64,000 bases of DNA from Carnegiea gigantea (lineage: Eukaryota; Streptophyta; Magnoliopsida; Caryophyllales; Cactaceae). The notes below the pieces were generated by a model. That model saw only the letters and a list, made by a program, of their open reading frames with translations. It ran no database searches and was not told the origin of the DNA. The position numbers were made by a program, and so were the translations under genes. Positions 24,379 through 36,432 of the stretch are shown piece by piece (within the stretch, counting starts at the first letter, position 1; every line of letters starts with the position of its first letter). Where the stretch lies: NCBI GenBank assembly GCA_029747015.1, contig JAKOGI010000080.1:654501-718500 (forward strand), read 5' to 3'.

Positions 24379-25463
24379 TTTCTAAACCAATTATCGAAAC
24401 ATATATTTAAGAGTTGAATATACTTGAACAAAAAATGCAAAAGGATGTTACATGTTTTACACACATGTGTAAGTTTCTATGTAATACTTTTCTTTGTTTT
24501 TTCCCTGTAGATGTTATGTTTACTAGTTTGTTAATGTGAAGATCCCCTCCCCCCAATGGTTGTGAGTCGGTAATGCCAGAGGGGATAAAACTTGAACTCG
24601 AGTCCTTACACGTAGGGATGACAACGGGGCGGGTTGGGGACGGGAGGCATAATCCATCCCTGTCCCCGCTCAGCTCCCCGTTCCCCGTTGCAGGGAAAAA
24701 ATTCCTCCCCAACTAGAAAACTGTTCTTTTGTGACCGAAAAAGCGGTCACAAATTGAGTAAAATCGGTCACAAATGGCATTTGTGATTGAATACAGCGGT
24801 CACAAAATCCTTGACCGGAAATTGAATTTGTGATCGATTCAGTCCCAAATTGAGACGCCATTTACGACCGATTGTGTGGTCACTATTTGTGATCGAATTT
24901 GTGACTACTTTTATTTTAACACTGTTTTTCAAATGGCTTTTGCGGTGAGAATTTAAGACGGACTTGTGACTGACTTTGCGACCGAATTGGTATTGTGACC
25001 GATTTTGTGACTGAAGTGAATCATATAATTTGCGACTGTGATTGTGACTGCCGTTTTTGTGACTAATTTTGTTGAAAATTTGTCAATCTTATGACCGTAT
25101 TTGTATCCGACTTTGGTACGATCCAAAATAATTTGTGACCATTTTTGTGGCTAATTTTTCTGTAAAATTTTGAAACATGCATTTCTAATGTAGTTGCTCC
25201 CTTGAATTTACAAAATTGCGATACATAATTACATATATATAACAACCAAACTTCATGATTCCAAAATAACCAAATATGGCTCCAACACAAATACTCAACA
25301 CAAGTATCTTAGCTCCAAATTTTATAGTTCCATAACCAAGTAAGGTTCCAACCCAGGCAACCTAGTACCAAACAATCAAACTTAAATCATAAAGTTCATG
25401 ATCAAAATAATCAAAAACACAAAGTAAAGCATATGACACCATCAAACATTGTTTACATAACAA

Positions 25464-25706
25464 TCATACATCATCCTCGTACTCATCGCCATCATCGTCT
25501 TCATTCTCTTGTTCATCACCATCACCATTATCATCATCATCATCATCATCTTCCTCTTCACCACTATCTTCACCACTACGACTATTGTTTTCCTTCCCAA
25601 CTTCAACATTACCGGTTACGGGAATTGCAAAATTATTCGTAGGAAAATTTGATAGACTAATAACAATAATATAACATATCAAATAAACACTCATGTACAT
25701 ATACAT
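25464..25706 (-). pseudogene. Acidic low-complexity frame inside the CACTA-like element
   Basis: An 80-codon minus-strand frame ends in a run of Glu/Asp (EEEDDDDDDDNGDGDEQE) after a mixed N-terminal part. Acidic tails occur in many proteins, so this cannot be assigned. Its position suggests a left-over exon of an element-encoded protein or a captured host fragment. No other domain is visible. Confidence 0.3.
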
Positions 25707-28104
25707 ATACCAAAGTGGAAGATTATAATTGATAGACTAATTAAGTGTTACCTAATTTTTTTCCCTGACAAGAATTATACAGTATAATTAATTGTAGGCA
25801 TTTTTTAAGTGATGGATGATTCACAGATGCTTATTATGGCATGTAAAAACGTTCATACATTACAGTATTAGGTTCTGTTCATCCAAATACGATCCTAAGA
25901 ATTTAAAACAAAATAGGACGTTGGCTAAGACATGCAAATATGCAATGTTTAATGAAAAGTTGGTAAATAACTTAGTTAGCATATGTCTAGTATGATTAAC
26001 AATAAATAGGAATTATACAACTATTAGTTGCATCAATGAGAATTGCATTCCTCTTTAACACAACTTCAAGAGCAAAATATTGCAACTTCTAATGCATCTT
26101 TAATTTAACAGTCATAACTTCCAATGCTTCCATCTTTATCTCAGATACCCATTCACTCACATTCAATATGCAGTTGCTTAATTTCTTGAGAAGTTATCGT
26201 GCATCTGTAGATGCTTAGATCTCTAATTTAGGATTGGATACAAAATCATTAGAAAAGACAAACAAGGCTTATGTGAGAGTTGTTTCAACTTTTAATGGCC
26301 AAAGAGTTAGGGAGGAACAATAAAGGTAAGAAAAAGGAATAAGAACTGAGCTTATATGTTGCACAATAATAAGTAATTTTCTCTTAAGTTCACTCTCACT
26401 GGCTCTAAAGAAAACCAATTTTGTTAGCTAATAAATGATAATATTTTAATTTTTAAGTTGATTTTGGATTCCCCACCTTCTACTTTTTGCAAACAGATCC
26501 TAATGAAATATACATTGGATTTAAATACACCCACTTAAATTTCTAAATGCACAACTAACCCTGCATATAAATACAAACCTTTAAAGCCACGAGTTATCTT
26601 GAAAATTTGGCCAATAACAACAATATTTAGGCAGAGTAATGAAGACTGGTGTTTTTACTCATAATTTTTATTTTTGTGGGTTGGAATAGTGGGGGGAGAA
26701 TTGAGCTAAAATAATGGGAAAAATATTAAAGTCAATTGTATCAAGACTTGTTGACAAATAAGAAAAGAAATATGAGTATAGCTTTCCAAGAACACTCCAT
26801 TATGCCAATTCGTGGCCTGACTTACAGCTCCAACAATCCAGTAACTCACTCACAATCTAACAAATAATATAGTTTGCGAGTTAATACTTCGGGATTACAC
26901 AATCCCAAACATACTATATTTTCCAAGTTAATACTCCTAATCCCATGACGTTTATTATAAGCATTCAATAATTCTATTTCTGCATTAATTGACAACCTTA
27001 ACCTAGCTGAATCCAACATTCGCCACTAAACAAAGTGAAGATCAGACTGACATGCACCAGTCCACAAATTTCTTCAATCGAAAATTCACAGAAAAAAGGA
27101 AACGATAGCTAAACAAAAGCATAATCTTAGTCCATCACAACATCAACAAATAACACTAGAACAACACTCCTACTATACATTTTAGGCCAAATTCAAGCTT
27201 CGACCATGAACAAACTACTCAAGCAAGCAAGAAAGCAGGCAGAACAGAAATATTCTGAATGGCATTTGGCTCTAAAATACTTACATTAGCCTTATTCAGG
27301 AAACTATTATGTGGTTTGGACCTCTCCCATCAAAATAGCAAAACAGCAAAAATCATCAAGACCATAATCTCTTCTATGCTCAGCTACCGAGAGCCCCTTA
27401 AAGCAAGAGGCCTCCACATCCCACCTTGGAGATAGATGCTGATGTTGGAGTAGAAGAATGCGATTTGAGGAGGAGGAAAATTAAGAATATATCAGGCTAA
27501 TCATATTAGTTAGATCAGCTTAGCTATTGCTGCTAATTTGCAATGCTTTTGAGTGTTTAGAACTGTGTATAATCTCTCTCTCCCTCCCTCTCTCAATGAA
27601 ATGGTGTTAGTGTCTGAAAGCTAAATGCTTCTTGTACAGTCCCATGATGCATACAGGTTGTGTGACTTCTGTTTCTACGTATCAACGTGTGTGGCTTGTT
27701 CTCCTTGTTAATTCGAGTTCAGCATCTGCTCCCATGATCATAATTAATTAATCTTTCAAGCTCAAGACCAATTTTCCAACAGAAGCATCAATTGTTGCTT
27801 GCCTAAATAGAGGAGAGAAGAGTGCCCATTAAACTTTTTTGGACTTGTTGCATACTAGCATCATTCTCTGGAAAAGCCACCTCTATGTTTGATTGAAGAA
27901 AAAAACAGAGAAGGATCGGCTTCGCCCAATGAACTAGACTGTAGAACAACCCAAAATACAGCATGAATCTATACAACTCAACCCAGAAAAATATCTATGC
28001 AAATCAACCCAGAAACAATAACAACATGAATTAAACAAACCAATCACAATTTAAACCTAAAAATACAGCATGAATTACACCGAAAAAATCCTGTTTGAGC
28101 AAGA

Positions 28105-28533
28105 ATGGGAAGCTTCAAGAACTCACATATCAGATTGGGGTGCCCGGACATATCACAACTTAGCCCAGAACAGCACAGATTGACAACGATTGCCGAAGGG
28201 TACGCCGGAGAGAGCTGTGAAGTGGTCCGGTTCAGCGCGACAGCGGAGTGCGTGAGGGAGGAAGTGCGACTACCGAAGGGTGCACCGGAGAGAGGCAGGA
28301 GGTGGTCTGGTTCAGCGCAAGAGAGGTGGGAGAGAGGGAAGAACTGGTCGCGAGAGAGGCATGAGAGAGGGAAGTGGCCTCTGGTCTGGTGCGTGAGGGA
28401 GGAAGAGTGCGCGTGTGAGGAAGGCTGTGGGGAGGCAGGGAGGAAATTTAGGGTTTCCAATTTACTTTACCAATTTTGTGACCAAATACGGTCACAAAAT
28501 CAGTGTGGGTTGTTTTTTCTGATGGAAATTTAG
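28105..28533 (+). pseudogene. GC-rich frame in the CACTA-like element's right arm, probably not a functional gene
   Basis: A 142-codon plus-strand frame (and an almost equally long frame on minus) lies in a locally GC-rich patch with repeated GCGAGAGAGGCA and GAAGGGTGCGCCGG-like words. Its product is dominated by Arg, Glu and Trp and has no recognisable motif. GC-rich first exons are common near CACTA ends, and I read this as element sequence. Confidence 0.35.
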
Positions 28534-29429
28534 TCTTAGTTTTAAAAATAAAGGGAAAATTGTTTCAAATTTTGGAATTTTTAAAAATGTGACCAATTTT
28601 ATAGTGGTGTAAAAATTGATCACAAAATGTGACTAAATTTCACACTGCTTAACTTTTAATCAGAAATTTCACACTGTCCTCTGTTTGTCATAAAATTGGT
28701 CACAATTTGTGACCCCTTTTTGCAAGTCACAAAAAAGCGTCACAAATTCCAGAATTTCTTGTAGTTATATCCCCATTCCCAACAGGGATTGAACACCCGA
28801 CAGGACCCCAACGGAAATTTTTACCCGTAAAGTTTTTTCTTCATATGTGAAAATTATATTACAAGTTGAATCTTAGATGAAATGTCAAGTTGCCTAGCAA
28901 ACTTAGCTCAATTAATTGTACAAAACTTTTGTAAAATCCATACAACGCAAGTTTAACAAATTTCATCAAAGTTTATAATTCAACCCAAATTAAAGTTTAA
29001 CAAATCTATGCAACACAATAAAACCAAAGTCTAAAAAGTCAAACACAACCCAATCAAAGTCTAAGAAGAAAAATAAAGATTGCATTGCTAAGGTTTTTTC
29101 AACTAGACTTACCTTTCTAACATTAATCTTATGTTCATAAATAAAGAATTTATGTATAATTTTAATTATACATGGGAGCGGGGGTGGATTTTTTTTCCCC
29201 AAACGGGAACGGGTTGACGGGGATGGGGACAGGAATTTTTCCCCAGGCGGGTAAGCAGGGACGAGGACGGGGTAGAATTCGCTCCATCCCCGTCCCCATC
29301 CTCGCTCGGGGATTGAATCTCGTCCCCGTCCTCGTCCCCATTGGGGGACGGGGATTTTTCCCCAATACAGGGCAGGGCCCCAACGGGGACAGGAATTCCC
29401 CGCCCCACTGCCATCCCTACTTGCACGAT

Positions 29430-30110
29430 GTTGTTGTGATGCCCAAGCATCAGTAAACTAAAAAACGCCCTTGAAGATTAATTGGATATACAATTACCCA
29501 ACTAATCATTATTCATTAGTTGGAACTAAAATCATCTAAACATGCAATTTGGTCGTAAATTCAATAATAAGATAGATAGAGAGATACATGCATGCATGCA
29601 TACATACACATCTACGCAAAAAGAAAAAACGGGCCTCTGTTTGCTGTTGAGACTGAGACCACAACAGGGGGAAAAGCCTGTAGATAATTTCCAGGACCAC
29701 CTTGCAAAAACGGAAGTTTTGTGCGGAAGATTTTCCTCGAGCGATGATAAATGGGTAAACACAATGACTTTGAAAAATTTAATCTTAGTGGTTAAATGTT
29801 CACTATGCACAAGCAGGCATTCAAATGAGAGCTGCCTATTTAAGGCTGGCCTGGCGCCACGGCGTCATCCATGCTCTATTCCTAGACCCTACAATGCTGA
29901 GCTGAATCACTAGAAATGGATTTATATAAACCTGTATCGCATCCACAATATGTCCAGCATAAGCCCCTAGAGATTAAAAAAGGAAAAAGAAAAGACGCCT
30001 TACTACCACCTCCAATGCAATTGGAAGATTTGGACCCCAAATAATTGATGTTAAGCATAAAAACCACTTGACCGTGGTTTTACAGGGGCCATGATACCTG
30101 ATCTTGGACG
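29430..30110. other. Spacer between the hAT element and the DUF1644 gene
   Basis: It holds a short CATG-rich repeat (29590-29605) and otherwise moderately complex sequence. It probably includes the 3' UTR of the minus-strand DUF1644 gene near 30050-30114. No further exon is recognised. Confidence 0.5.
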
Positions 30111-30114
30111 ATCG

Positions 30115-31062
30115 TCATCCCCGCCTCCATCTCTGTCGGTGGGGCCTGCTAAAAAACACCATTCTTCGATCATGGCGACTAAAGGGAAGACCACCACCGC
30201 CTCCATCTCGGGTAAATGCTGCTTGGCGACGGACTCCAATGTCATCAACGTCATCCTCATCATCATCGTCCTCGTCATATGAATCGTAAGTAATCCGCGG
30301 CCTATGCAACTGGAAACCACTGTTCCTGAGTCTGTTCCCCCCAAATATCTCAAGATCATCTGACAAATCATCCATCTCCATATCGAAATCCCCGTAAAAC
30401 CGATTGAAGTTCGGAATCGGATCAAGCACATAGTCCCCCACAATAATCGTGCCGGGTGGGAGAGTGCTGATCACATCATTCCGTTCTCTCTCTCTTTCCA
30501 GTCTTTTCCATTCCTCTTCAAGTGAAGGATCTACTTTCCTAGGCCGTGCCAAAGGATGCTCTACCTTAACATGCTTCTTAAGCTGTTTGTAGTTCCCGAC
30601 AAAGGAGCAGTTCTCCTCCATGCAAGTTCTTTTCTTCTTGTTAAGATATTTCCGAGCTGACTCAACCAGAGTCCACCCCTTCACCTGCCCACGGCAAAGA
30701 GGACACAACAGCTGAGAAGCCTCTGCCTTCGCATCAAGGCCTAGGGTGTCCGCACCTGAGGTGGCCTTCGTGTAGGCTTTCTTATATTGATCAAGACAAT
30801 TAGAAAAGCGATAGCCAGTGGCACACATGTAGGGACGACAGCCTTTGTTGTAAGAAGAACATAGCAGAAGCACAGCATTGTGAGGGGACTCCATGCAAAC
30901 TGAGCATGTGGAGTCCTCCCAGTCCTTTTTCTCTGATAACTTAGAAGAATTCTTCTTGGTGTCCTTGAAGATCTTGTGAGAGCAGGATGGTATCTGATAG
31001 CGTTCCGCCCTGTCACTAGGGCATCTGTGCTTGAGACGCCTCACCCTGCCAACTTTCGCCAT
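30115..31062 (-). CDS. DUF1644 family zinc-finger-like protein, complete CDS in one exon
   Basis: A single-exon frame of 315 codons matches the plant-specific DUF1644 family. In order it shows a basic N-terminus; CSVCMESPHNAVLLLCSS (about 53-70) with C75, C80 and C89; LLCPLCRGQVKGW (about 118-130); and a C2H2-like segment with C147, C152, H164 and H169 followed by HPLARPRKVDPSLEEEWKRL (about 169-188) and ISTLPPGTIIVGDYVL. The C-terminal third is acidic (YDSYDEDDDDEDDVDD) and then Gly/Arg-rich. The Cys pattern suggests zinc binding, but the biochemical function of the family is not established. The start is the first ATG after a good acceptor at 31072-31073, and the family's N-terminal Met-Ala-Lys fits. 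I recall a DUF1644 gene next to NIA1 in Arabidopsis, which would make this proximity ancestral. Confidence 0.93.
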   Translation of the reverse strand: MAKVGRVRRLKHRCPSDRAERYQIPSCSHKIFKDTKKNSSKLSEKKDWEDSTCSVCMESPHNAVLLLCSSYNKGCRPYMCATGYRFSNCLDQYKKAYTKATSGADTLGLDAKAEASQLLCPLCRGQVKGWTLVESARKYLNKKKRTCMEENCSFVGNYKQLKKHVKVEHPLARPRKVDPSLEEEWKRLERERERNDVISTLPPGTIIVGDYVLDPIPNFNRFYGDFDMEMDDLSDDLEIFGGNRLRNSGFQLHRPRITYDSYDEDDDDEDDVDDIGVRRQAAFTRDGGGGGLPFSRHDRRMVFFSRPHRQRWRRG

Positions 31063-34040
31063 ATGCTGAACCTGAAAGATATAACGTGACTACGCTCAAA
31101 AAAAAAAAAGAAAAAAAAAAGAACATAACCAAGGGTAGCAAGTACATTACCAAGCCATCAAACAGATACAGCTAGAATGACTGACGGCGAAGATCTAAAA
31201 CAAAACACCAATTAATGACAAGGTGCTACTACGTCCCATTGTGAAATCACAGAACTAGAAACAAAAACATAAGCTAATGTAGAAAAGAGATTCTGACAGT
31301 GTCAGATGCTAGCTAGCTCCTCCATAACAACTGCTATAGAATTTTAGTAAATTTCCCGAATGCCAGCAGGCAAATGAACAAAGAAATGCTCATTCATAAA
31401 TAAATTCCAACACCTGATCTTCAACTGTACACATGGCCGCTGCATCTATATCATTATCATTAGTATACCAATAGAAAAGTTTAAATCAAAGACTGCACAT
31501 ATGGCCACTGTACACATGTCTCTAATCTCAATCTTCTTATCAAAAGATTTACGGCTTATTACTCTCCATCATATCACAGCACATTCAGATAATTTAAATC
31601 AAAGACTGTGTTCATATATGCGGGCTTGGCATAACAAAGACCAGCTAATTAAGACAAGGGCACTTTTTTTGGTTATAGATGCACATGTCACAATGCCGCC
31701 ACAAGAGCCCTAGATGGGTTCCACTAATGACCTTTGAGAGATCATGTGAGCTGCTTCCAAAAGACTAAAGGTTTTACGCACCAATAATATGATCATGGTA
31801 ATTAAAAAACCATCATAAAAGCAGTAAATAGTACATGACACAACACAGATAGTAGACCAAGAGGGAGGGCAGCAAAAAAGTCCAAGCCAAAAAAAAAAAA
31901 AAAAAAAGACTCAGAAGAAAACTCGGCGTCTAGGAGAGGAGGCATGCAACATTCACTCCAAATTTCCAAAAACTCCAACTAAGGGGCATTTCCTTAGTAC
32001 TAGGTGAGCCAAATCCTCCCCTCATTTATCTAAAGGCTTCGTCTTCTTTTAGCAACGATTGAAATGATCCCGGCATTGGGATCTCTCCTTTTAATGAGTT
32101 TAAACCATCCAAATTTTGCTTTTCCCACCAAAATATGAATAGGATAACACCTACCTTAAACCACCCCTCCCCCCCCCCTTCTCCAAGACATGCAATACCA
32201 TCTTCAATACCATCATCTTTTGAGCTTGCACTCAATTGATATTGAAACTAAAAGACCTTGATACCGAGGAAGACAAGTGTCTCTAGCCTGTTTCAGTACT
32301 AGGCATCAAGTTAAATTCCAATCCTACCATTTTATTCACGTGACTAATCACAGAGCACCATTACTTACCCCATGTGTCGTGGGAATAAATTTGGTAGGCA
32401 TCAAATGGGCAACAACCAACAGTTCAAGAATTGAAATACTTGATCAATTTCCAACAAGGCTCACTATTGCATGGCTTGGAAGCTCTGTCAAAATAATGTA
32501 GATACAAAAAACTCGACATTATACTGACTGGGAAGGATTACTAATGAATCCAAAAATTTTTTGAAAACCGAATGCAAACCTTCAACATTCCGTTAACTCA
32601 TGAACGTCCTCATACCCAGTTGATCATAGGGTAAAGACACTATAAGTCCCGAAAACAACTTGAGAAGTGCATGCCACAATCGCTCTCTTGCCTTCTTACT
32701 CCTCTTGCGCTAAAAAAGCAGCAATCATGTGAAGCTTCTCAGCGTTGGCATATTGGTGAAAATGCTACAAAGTCTCCAACCAGAAGCAAAAGTTTCTCAT
32801 TCACATGTGCTGCTAACAACTCATCTCAAAAGACCAACTTACCCAAACGAAAAGCAAATAAATCCATAAAACCAAATTCACAACCCTACAAACCCTTCTT
32901 CTAGAATGTTCTGAAGCTAAGCCTACTAGAAGACTAGAAGGGCTAATTTACAGGGAAGAAATGAGAAAGGGTAATGAAGAAAAGGCAAAAATACAAGTCA
33001 GTGATGATAACACTTCCTTTAGTAGGAAATATTTGCAATAACACTCCTCTAAGCTATATATGAGTGGCTGTGTCATGTAACTATTAAATGAAGTAATTCT
33101 GCACAACCCGGCCTCAAATTGCTCATATTTTAGAATTAAAAAAATATGAGATAAAACCTAGCTCTCACAGGACGATAGCACACAATGCTCCCAACGTTAC
33201 AGAGATTGAAAGGAGGTCAGATGACAAGCAGCCCCCCCAATGCTTTTCTGATCTTGAGCTGACGCCATTGCTATTCAGAAAACTTATGTTCCACATACTG
33301 AACCTAACCTGGACAAAACCAAAACAACTTTCACATTGCTTAACAGCCATCACCAACCCGAATTCAGAAGCCACAATGCTCAATCATAAAATTCAAAGCT
33401 TTCCGCTCCTGCTTCTCAACCAATTGCATTGGTCTAAAACCTTCAATTGACCAGTCCCAGAGCACTAGTTAAGCAATCTAGCATCTGATCAAATGACCCT
33501 TCACAGCAGCAACCAATCACAAGGAGCTATTGCTTAAGCTACACCCCACCACAGAAATTCATAATTTCCCATCAAACAAAATCCACAAAGGATTATCTCC
33601 CGAATTGAAGCGAACAAAACCAATTACAATTTACACGCTATTCACAGAACAGATGAAACAAACACTCCAGAAATCAACAGAAGGCACAGAGAAGATGCAT
33701 GGTCACACTAGAAGACAAGTACAAAGGAAAAGCAGGGCCACTTCACACTCAGGAATCGCAAAAATGTTTGTACATTAACATAGAGCATCAAAAGATCCAA
33801 CATCAAAAACCCTAATTCGTTCAAAAATGATACAGTAGAAACGAAAGCCACGAGAATCAACCCAGAATCGAAACGAAGACATACCCAGAAGTTACCGCAA
33901 ATCGATGAGGACGAAGAGAGGTTTGAAGAAGAAGAATGAGGAGAGAGAAATGGGAGGGAAGAGTGAGAAATCCGATCTTCAATCACCTTCGAGGGGAGGG
34001 GTAGAATGACGCTAAACTGGGATTTAATTTCCGTATAAAA
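31063..34040 (-). promoter_or_regulatory. Predicted 5' UTR exon and large 5' UTR intron of the DUF1644 gene
   Basis: Nine bases before the ATG is a strong acceptor (CTTTCAG, ending at 31072). About 2.8 kb upstream, the minus strand has a CT-rich leader (about 34030-33886, with CTCTCTCCTCATTCTTCTTC) ending in a good donor, CTGG then GTATGTC (donor GT at 33884-33883). A TATA-like TATATATAGG sits at about 34061-34070, suitably upstream. Together these predict a leader exon at about 34035-33885 and an intron at 33884-31072. The interval has no coding frame of note and contains a few homopolymer runs. Confidence 0.5.
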
Positions 34041-34383
34041 TGAAGCAGCCAAAAAAAACCTATATATAAAATGAATTAAATTAAAAAACTAATAAATAAT
34101 AAAGGTGGCTTTCATTCTCTCTCTAGAAATGGTGTCACTTTTACGCCATCTTAAATAAAGAAAGAGAGAGAAAGAGATCCCACGAATAACATACGCGGAC
34201 GCACGAATTTGGAATCTACCATTTTACCCTCACACGTATTTGTTTTTCTTTTTTTTTTTTTTTTAATGAGATGAGATGATTTCTTCTTTTTTTCTGCCTC
34301 TTCTTTTCTCTTCGAGAAACCTGCGTCTGGTGCTTTCTACCTTGTGCTTCGATTAGATGAATCGTACACCGTCCCTGATGTCA

Positions 34384-34481
34384 ATGTTCCTTTTTGGACC
34401 CCAAAAGAAGAGACAAGTATGAAATTGAAAACAAAATACAATTTCATACTTGTCTCTTCTTTGGATGTTAAAAAGGAACAT
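34384..34481. repeat. Near-perfect hairpin upstream of the DUF1644 promoter
   Basis: The arms at 34404-34427 and 34439-34462 are perfect 24-bp inverted repeats (start AAAGAAGAGACAAGTATGAA) around an 11-base loop. After a short mismatched segment the stem resumes with ATGTTCCTTTTT (34384) against its complement ending at 34481. The total length of 98 bp is that of a small foldback MITE or a small-RNA hairpin. It lies about 350 bp upstream of the predicted transcription start. Confidence 0.85.
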
Positions 34482-35741
34482 ATTATTGCGTCATATATAT
34501 ACGTTAGATGAGAACTTCAAATATTTATGTAATATTTTAATAACATACTTTTAATTTATGCCCCTCCAATGTCGTACTTATTTGGAATGAAAAATCTATT
34601 ATCCTACTTGTAACGTGGCACCGTCCTCTTTGACATACAGTAAATGACTTTTTCATCTGGAGCATACTTTAAATATAAGGAGTGCTTGCTAGAGCAACAC
34701 ATAAGGAAAATGAAAGTCACACGAACATGCTAGTTTTCAAAGTTTGAAAAACATAGCTAAAATTTGAAACGAAAGAGGTGGTTTGCACTGAAACATATTT
34801 TCTTCTTCTGCTCAAGGTCAAGGAGGATGATATAGAAATAGTTTGTCAAAGAAAAGTAATCGTCTCATTTTTTAATTTATTTTTTTGACCTCTCCAATGC
34901 ATAAATAATCTTAGAATATCTAAACTTTTACTTTTCATGCACATGTCCATGTGGCAAAATAATAGTAATCAAATTCATTAAACAAAAAAGGAATATGTGC
35001 AGAGTTCTTGATCCAAGAAAAACTCAACACGCAAGTTCAACCACCACCCCCCCCCCCAAAAAAAAAAAAAAGAGAGAACCTCTCAAAAAAGAAATGCAAA
35101 AAATGGCTCGGAGCAGCATTGACATTCGTTTATCCAAAACTCTGGATCTCCCTTGATTATAGAACAACACATTAAACATGGCATTGATATTCAAGCACAT
35201 ACAGGACAAGCAGTCTGGGCTCATTTACTATGGATCCATCGCAATACCCCAATACATGACGGGAAGGAAAATCTGGAAGAGACAGGGAACTTGTGGATAA
35301 TAGGACAAGCACTACGATCACCAGACACATCTGAATAATGAATAGATCACTAGAGAAAACTCTTGACGCAGGAAATTAATACATTTCTATGTACACAAAG
35401 CTAATCTCCCCACATTATGGACTTTCCCAACTAATTCACCCCAAAGGGCAAAGATTCCATCTTCATGTGCTAAACAATTCATTTCAGGGCTTTGCGGTTT
35501 GCAATGTCAGTTGAAATGAAGGGGAACTGCATCATGATGAATCAAAACATGCTGGCTGGCATCTAGGACCATTCACAAAGCATCTAGAGTTTGATGCGCC
35601 TTAAAAAGCTCCCCTCTTTTTTCCTTTATCTTCTTCTCCCCCTTTTTTTGCTGCTTTTCTCAAGATGGATCATGAGGAAGAGTGCTGCGAAAGGATTGCA
35701 ACTGGTGCTGAAGAAACTTGCATCTCCAGATGAACAATATC

Positions 35742-35769
35742 CACACACACACACACACACACACACACA
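35742..35769. repeat. (AC)n microsatellite
   Basis: Fourteen uninterrupted AC units. Confidence 0.95.
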
Positions 35770-36334
35770 GTGGGTCTACTGTCTGCAGTGCAAAAGGAAA
35801 TCTCGATTAGCTGGTGGAATGTCACTTGGAAAAGCAAACCACCAATTAAGGCTAGTGGTAATAGGCAGCAGGCGAGGGGGGGGAAGGGAAAAAAAAAACA
35901 CCTCATATTGTCAAATGTCAACGACTTCATTCTAAATATTTCTATCTTGTACCACCACTAGTGCAATCATGAACAACTGAATCTATAAATAAAAGATAAA
36001 ATGAAAAGACACTACCATTAAGTTCCTCAAACTCAGGGAGTTTGCAAACGTAACAAATAGTAGTATTGTGCAATAATAATATCAAATAAAGCGGTTGAAT
36101 GGTCTTGTAGCCTATATCAATGGAGCCCCAGAAATTCTCCCACCTTAAACCGTATGGGGTTCAAAATCCGGTCCACGTTGTGCAAAAGTAACTCCTTTTC
36201 AGGTCTTACATTATAATCCCGAGTGTACAAATCGGGGAAATGCTTAAGTGAGTAAAACAAAATACTCAACTTGATACGATAGATTGCTTAAGTATATAAA
36301 ACAAAATACTCAACCCCATAAATTGGAGAAACAA

Positions 36335-36432
36335 GAAACAAATAAAATAAAGTCAACAGGTAGCAGAATCAAGCCCGTGACCTCGATAATGAAGGGCGGT
36401 AGCAAACAAACCAACCGCTGGGCGAACAGGCA
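36335..36432 (-). mobile_element. Possible tRNA-derived SINE fragment
   Basis: On minus, CGCCCAGCGGTTGGTTTG resembles a pol III A box, and 40-50 bases later GAGGTCACGGGCTTGATTC resembles a B box (GGTTCGANNCC), the arrangement of plant tRNA-derived SINEs. No tail or target duplication was identified, so this is tentative. Confidence 0.35.

Larger units (their letters stand above)
24711..28766. mobile_element. Non-autonomous CACTA (En/Spm)-like element nested in the hAT element
   Basis: The left terminus AACTAGAAAACTGTTCTTTT and the right terminus (complement AACTACAAGAAATTCTGGAA) match the CACTACAAGAAA type of plant CACTA ends, with the first base changed to A at both. Dense subterminal words GGTCACAAAT, TTGTGACCG and their complements fill 24730-25150 and 28470-28760, as expected for transposase-binding arrays. 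The interior has only an acidic frame (25464-25706) and a GC-rich frame (28105-28533), with no transposase. I did not find a 3-bp target duplication, so the exact ends are uncertain. Confidence 0.7.
24613..29419. mobile_element. hAT-type non-autonomous element with nested insertion
   Basis: The left end TAGGGATGACAACGGGGCGG and the right end (complement TAGGGATGGCAGTGGGGCGG) are inverted repeats with three mismatches in 21 positions. The flanks form an 8-bp target duplication, CTTACACG (24605-24612) and CTTGCACG (29420-29427), with one difference. TIR form and 8-bp duplication fit the hAT superfamily. The GC-rich parts belonging to the element are 24613-24710 and about 28767-29419, rich in GGGGACGGG/CCCCGTCCCC words. 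Between them lies a CACTA-like element. No hAT transposase frame is present, so any movement would depend on a transposase from elsewhere. Confidence 0.85.

Noticed and set aside
29162..29456. Overlapping frames of 73-94 codons on both strands
   Set aside because: They are produced by the GC-rich CCCCGTCCCC/GGGGACGGGG arm of the hAT element.
30051..30443. 130-codon minus-strand frame
   Set aside because: Alternative frame of the DUF1644 coding sequence in its acidic, GAT/GAC-rich part.
33708..34052. 114-codon minus-strand frame
   Set aside because: It overlies the predicted leader exon and donor of the DUF1644 gene; Ser/Phe-rich from a CT-rich leader.
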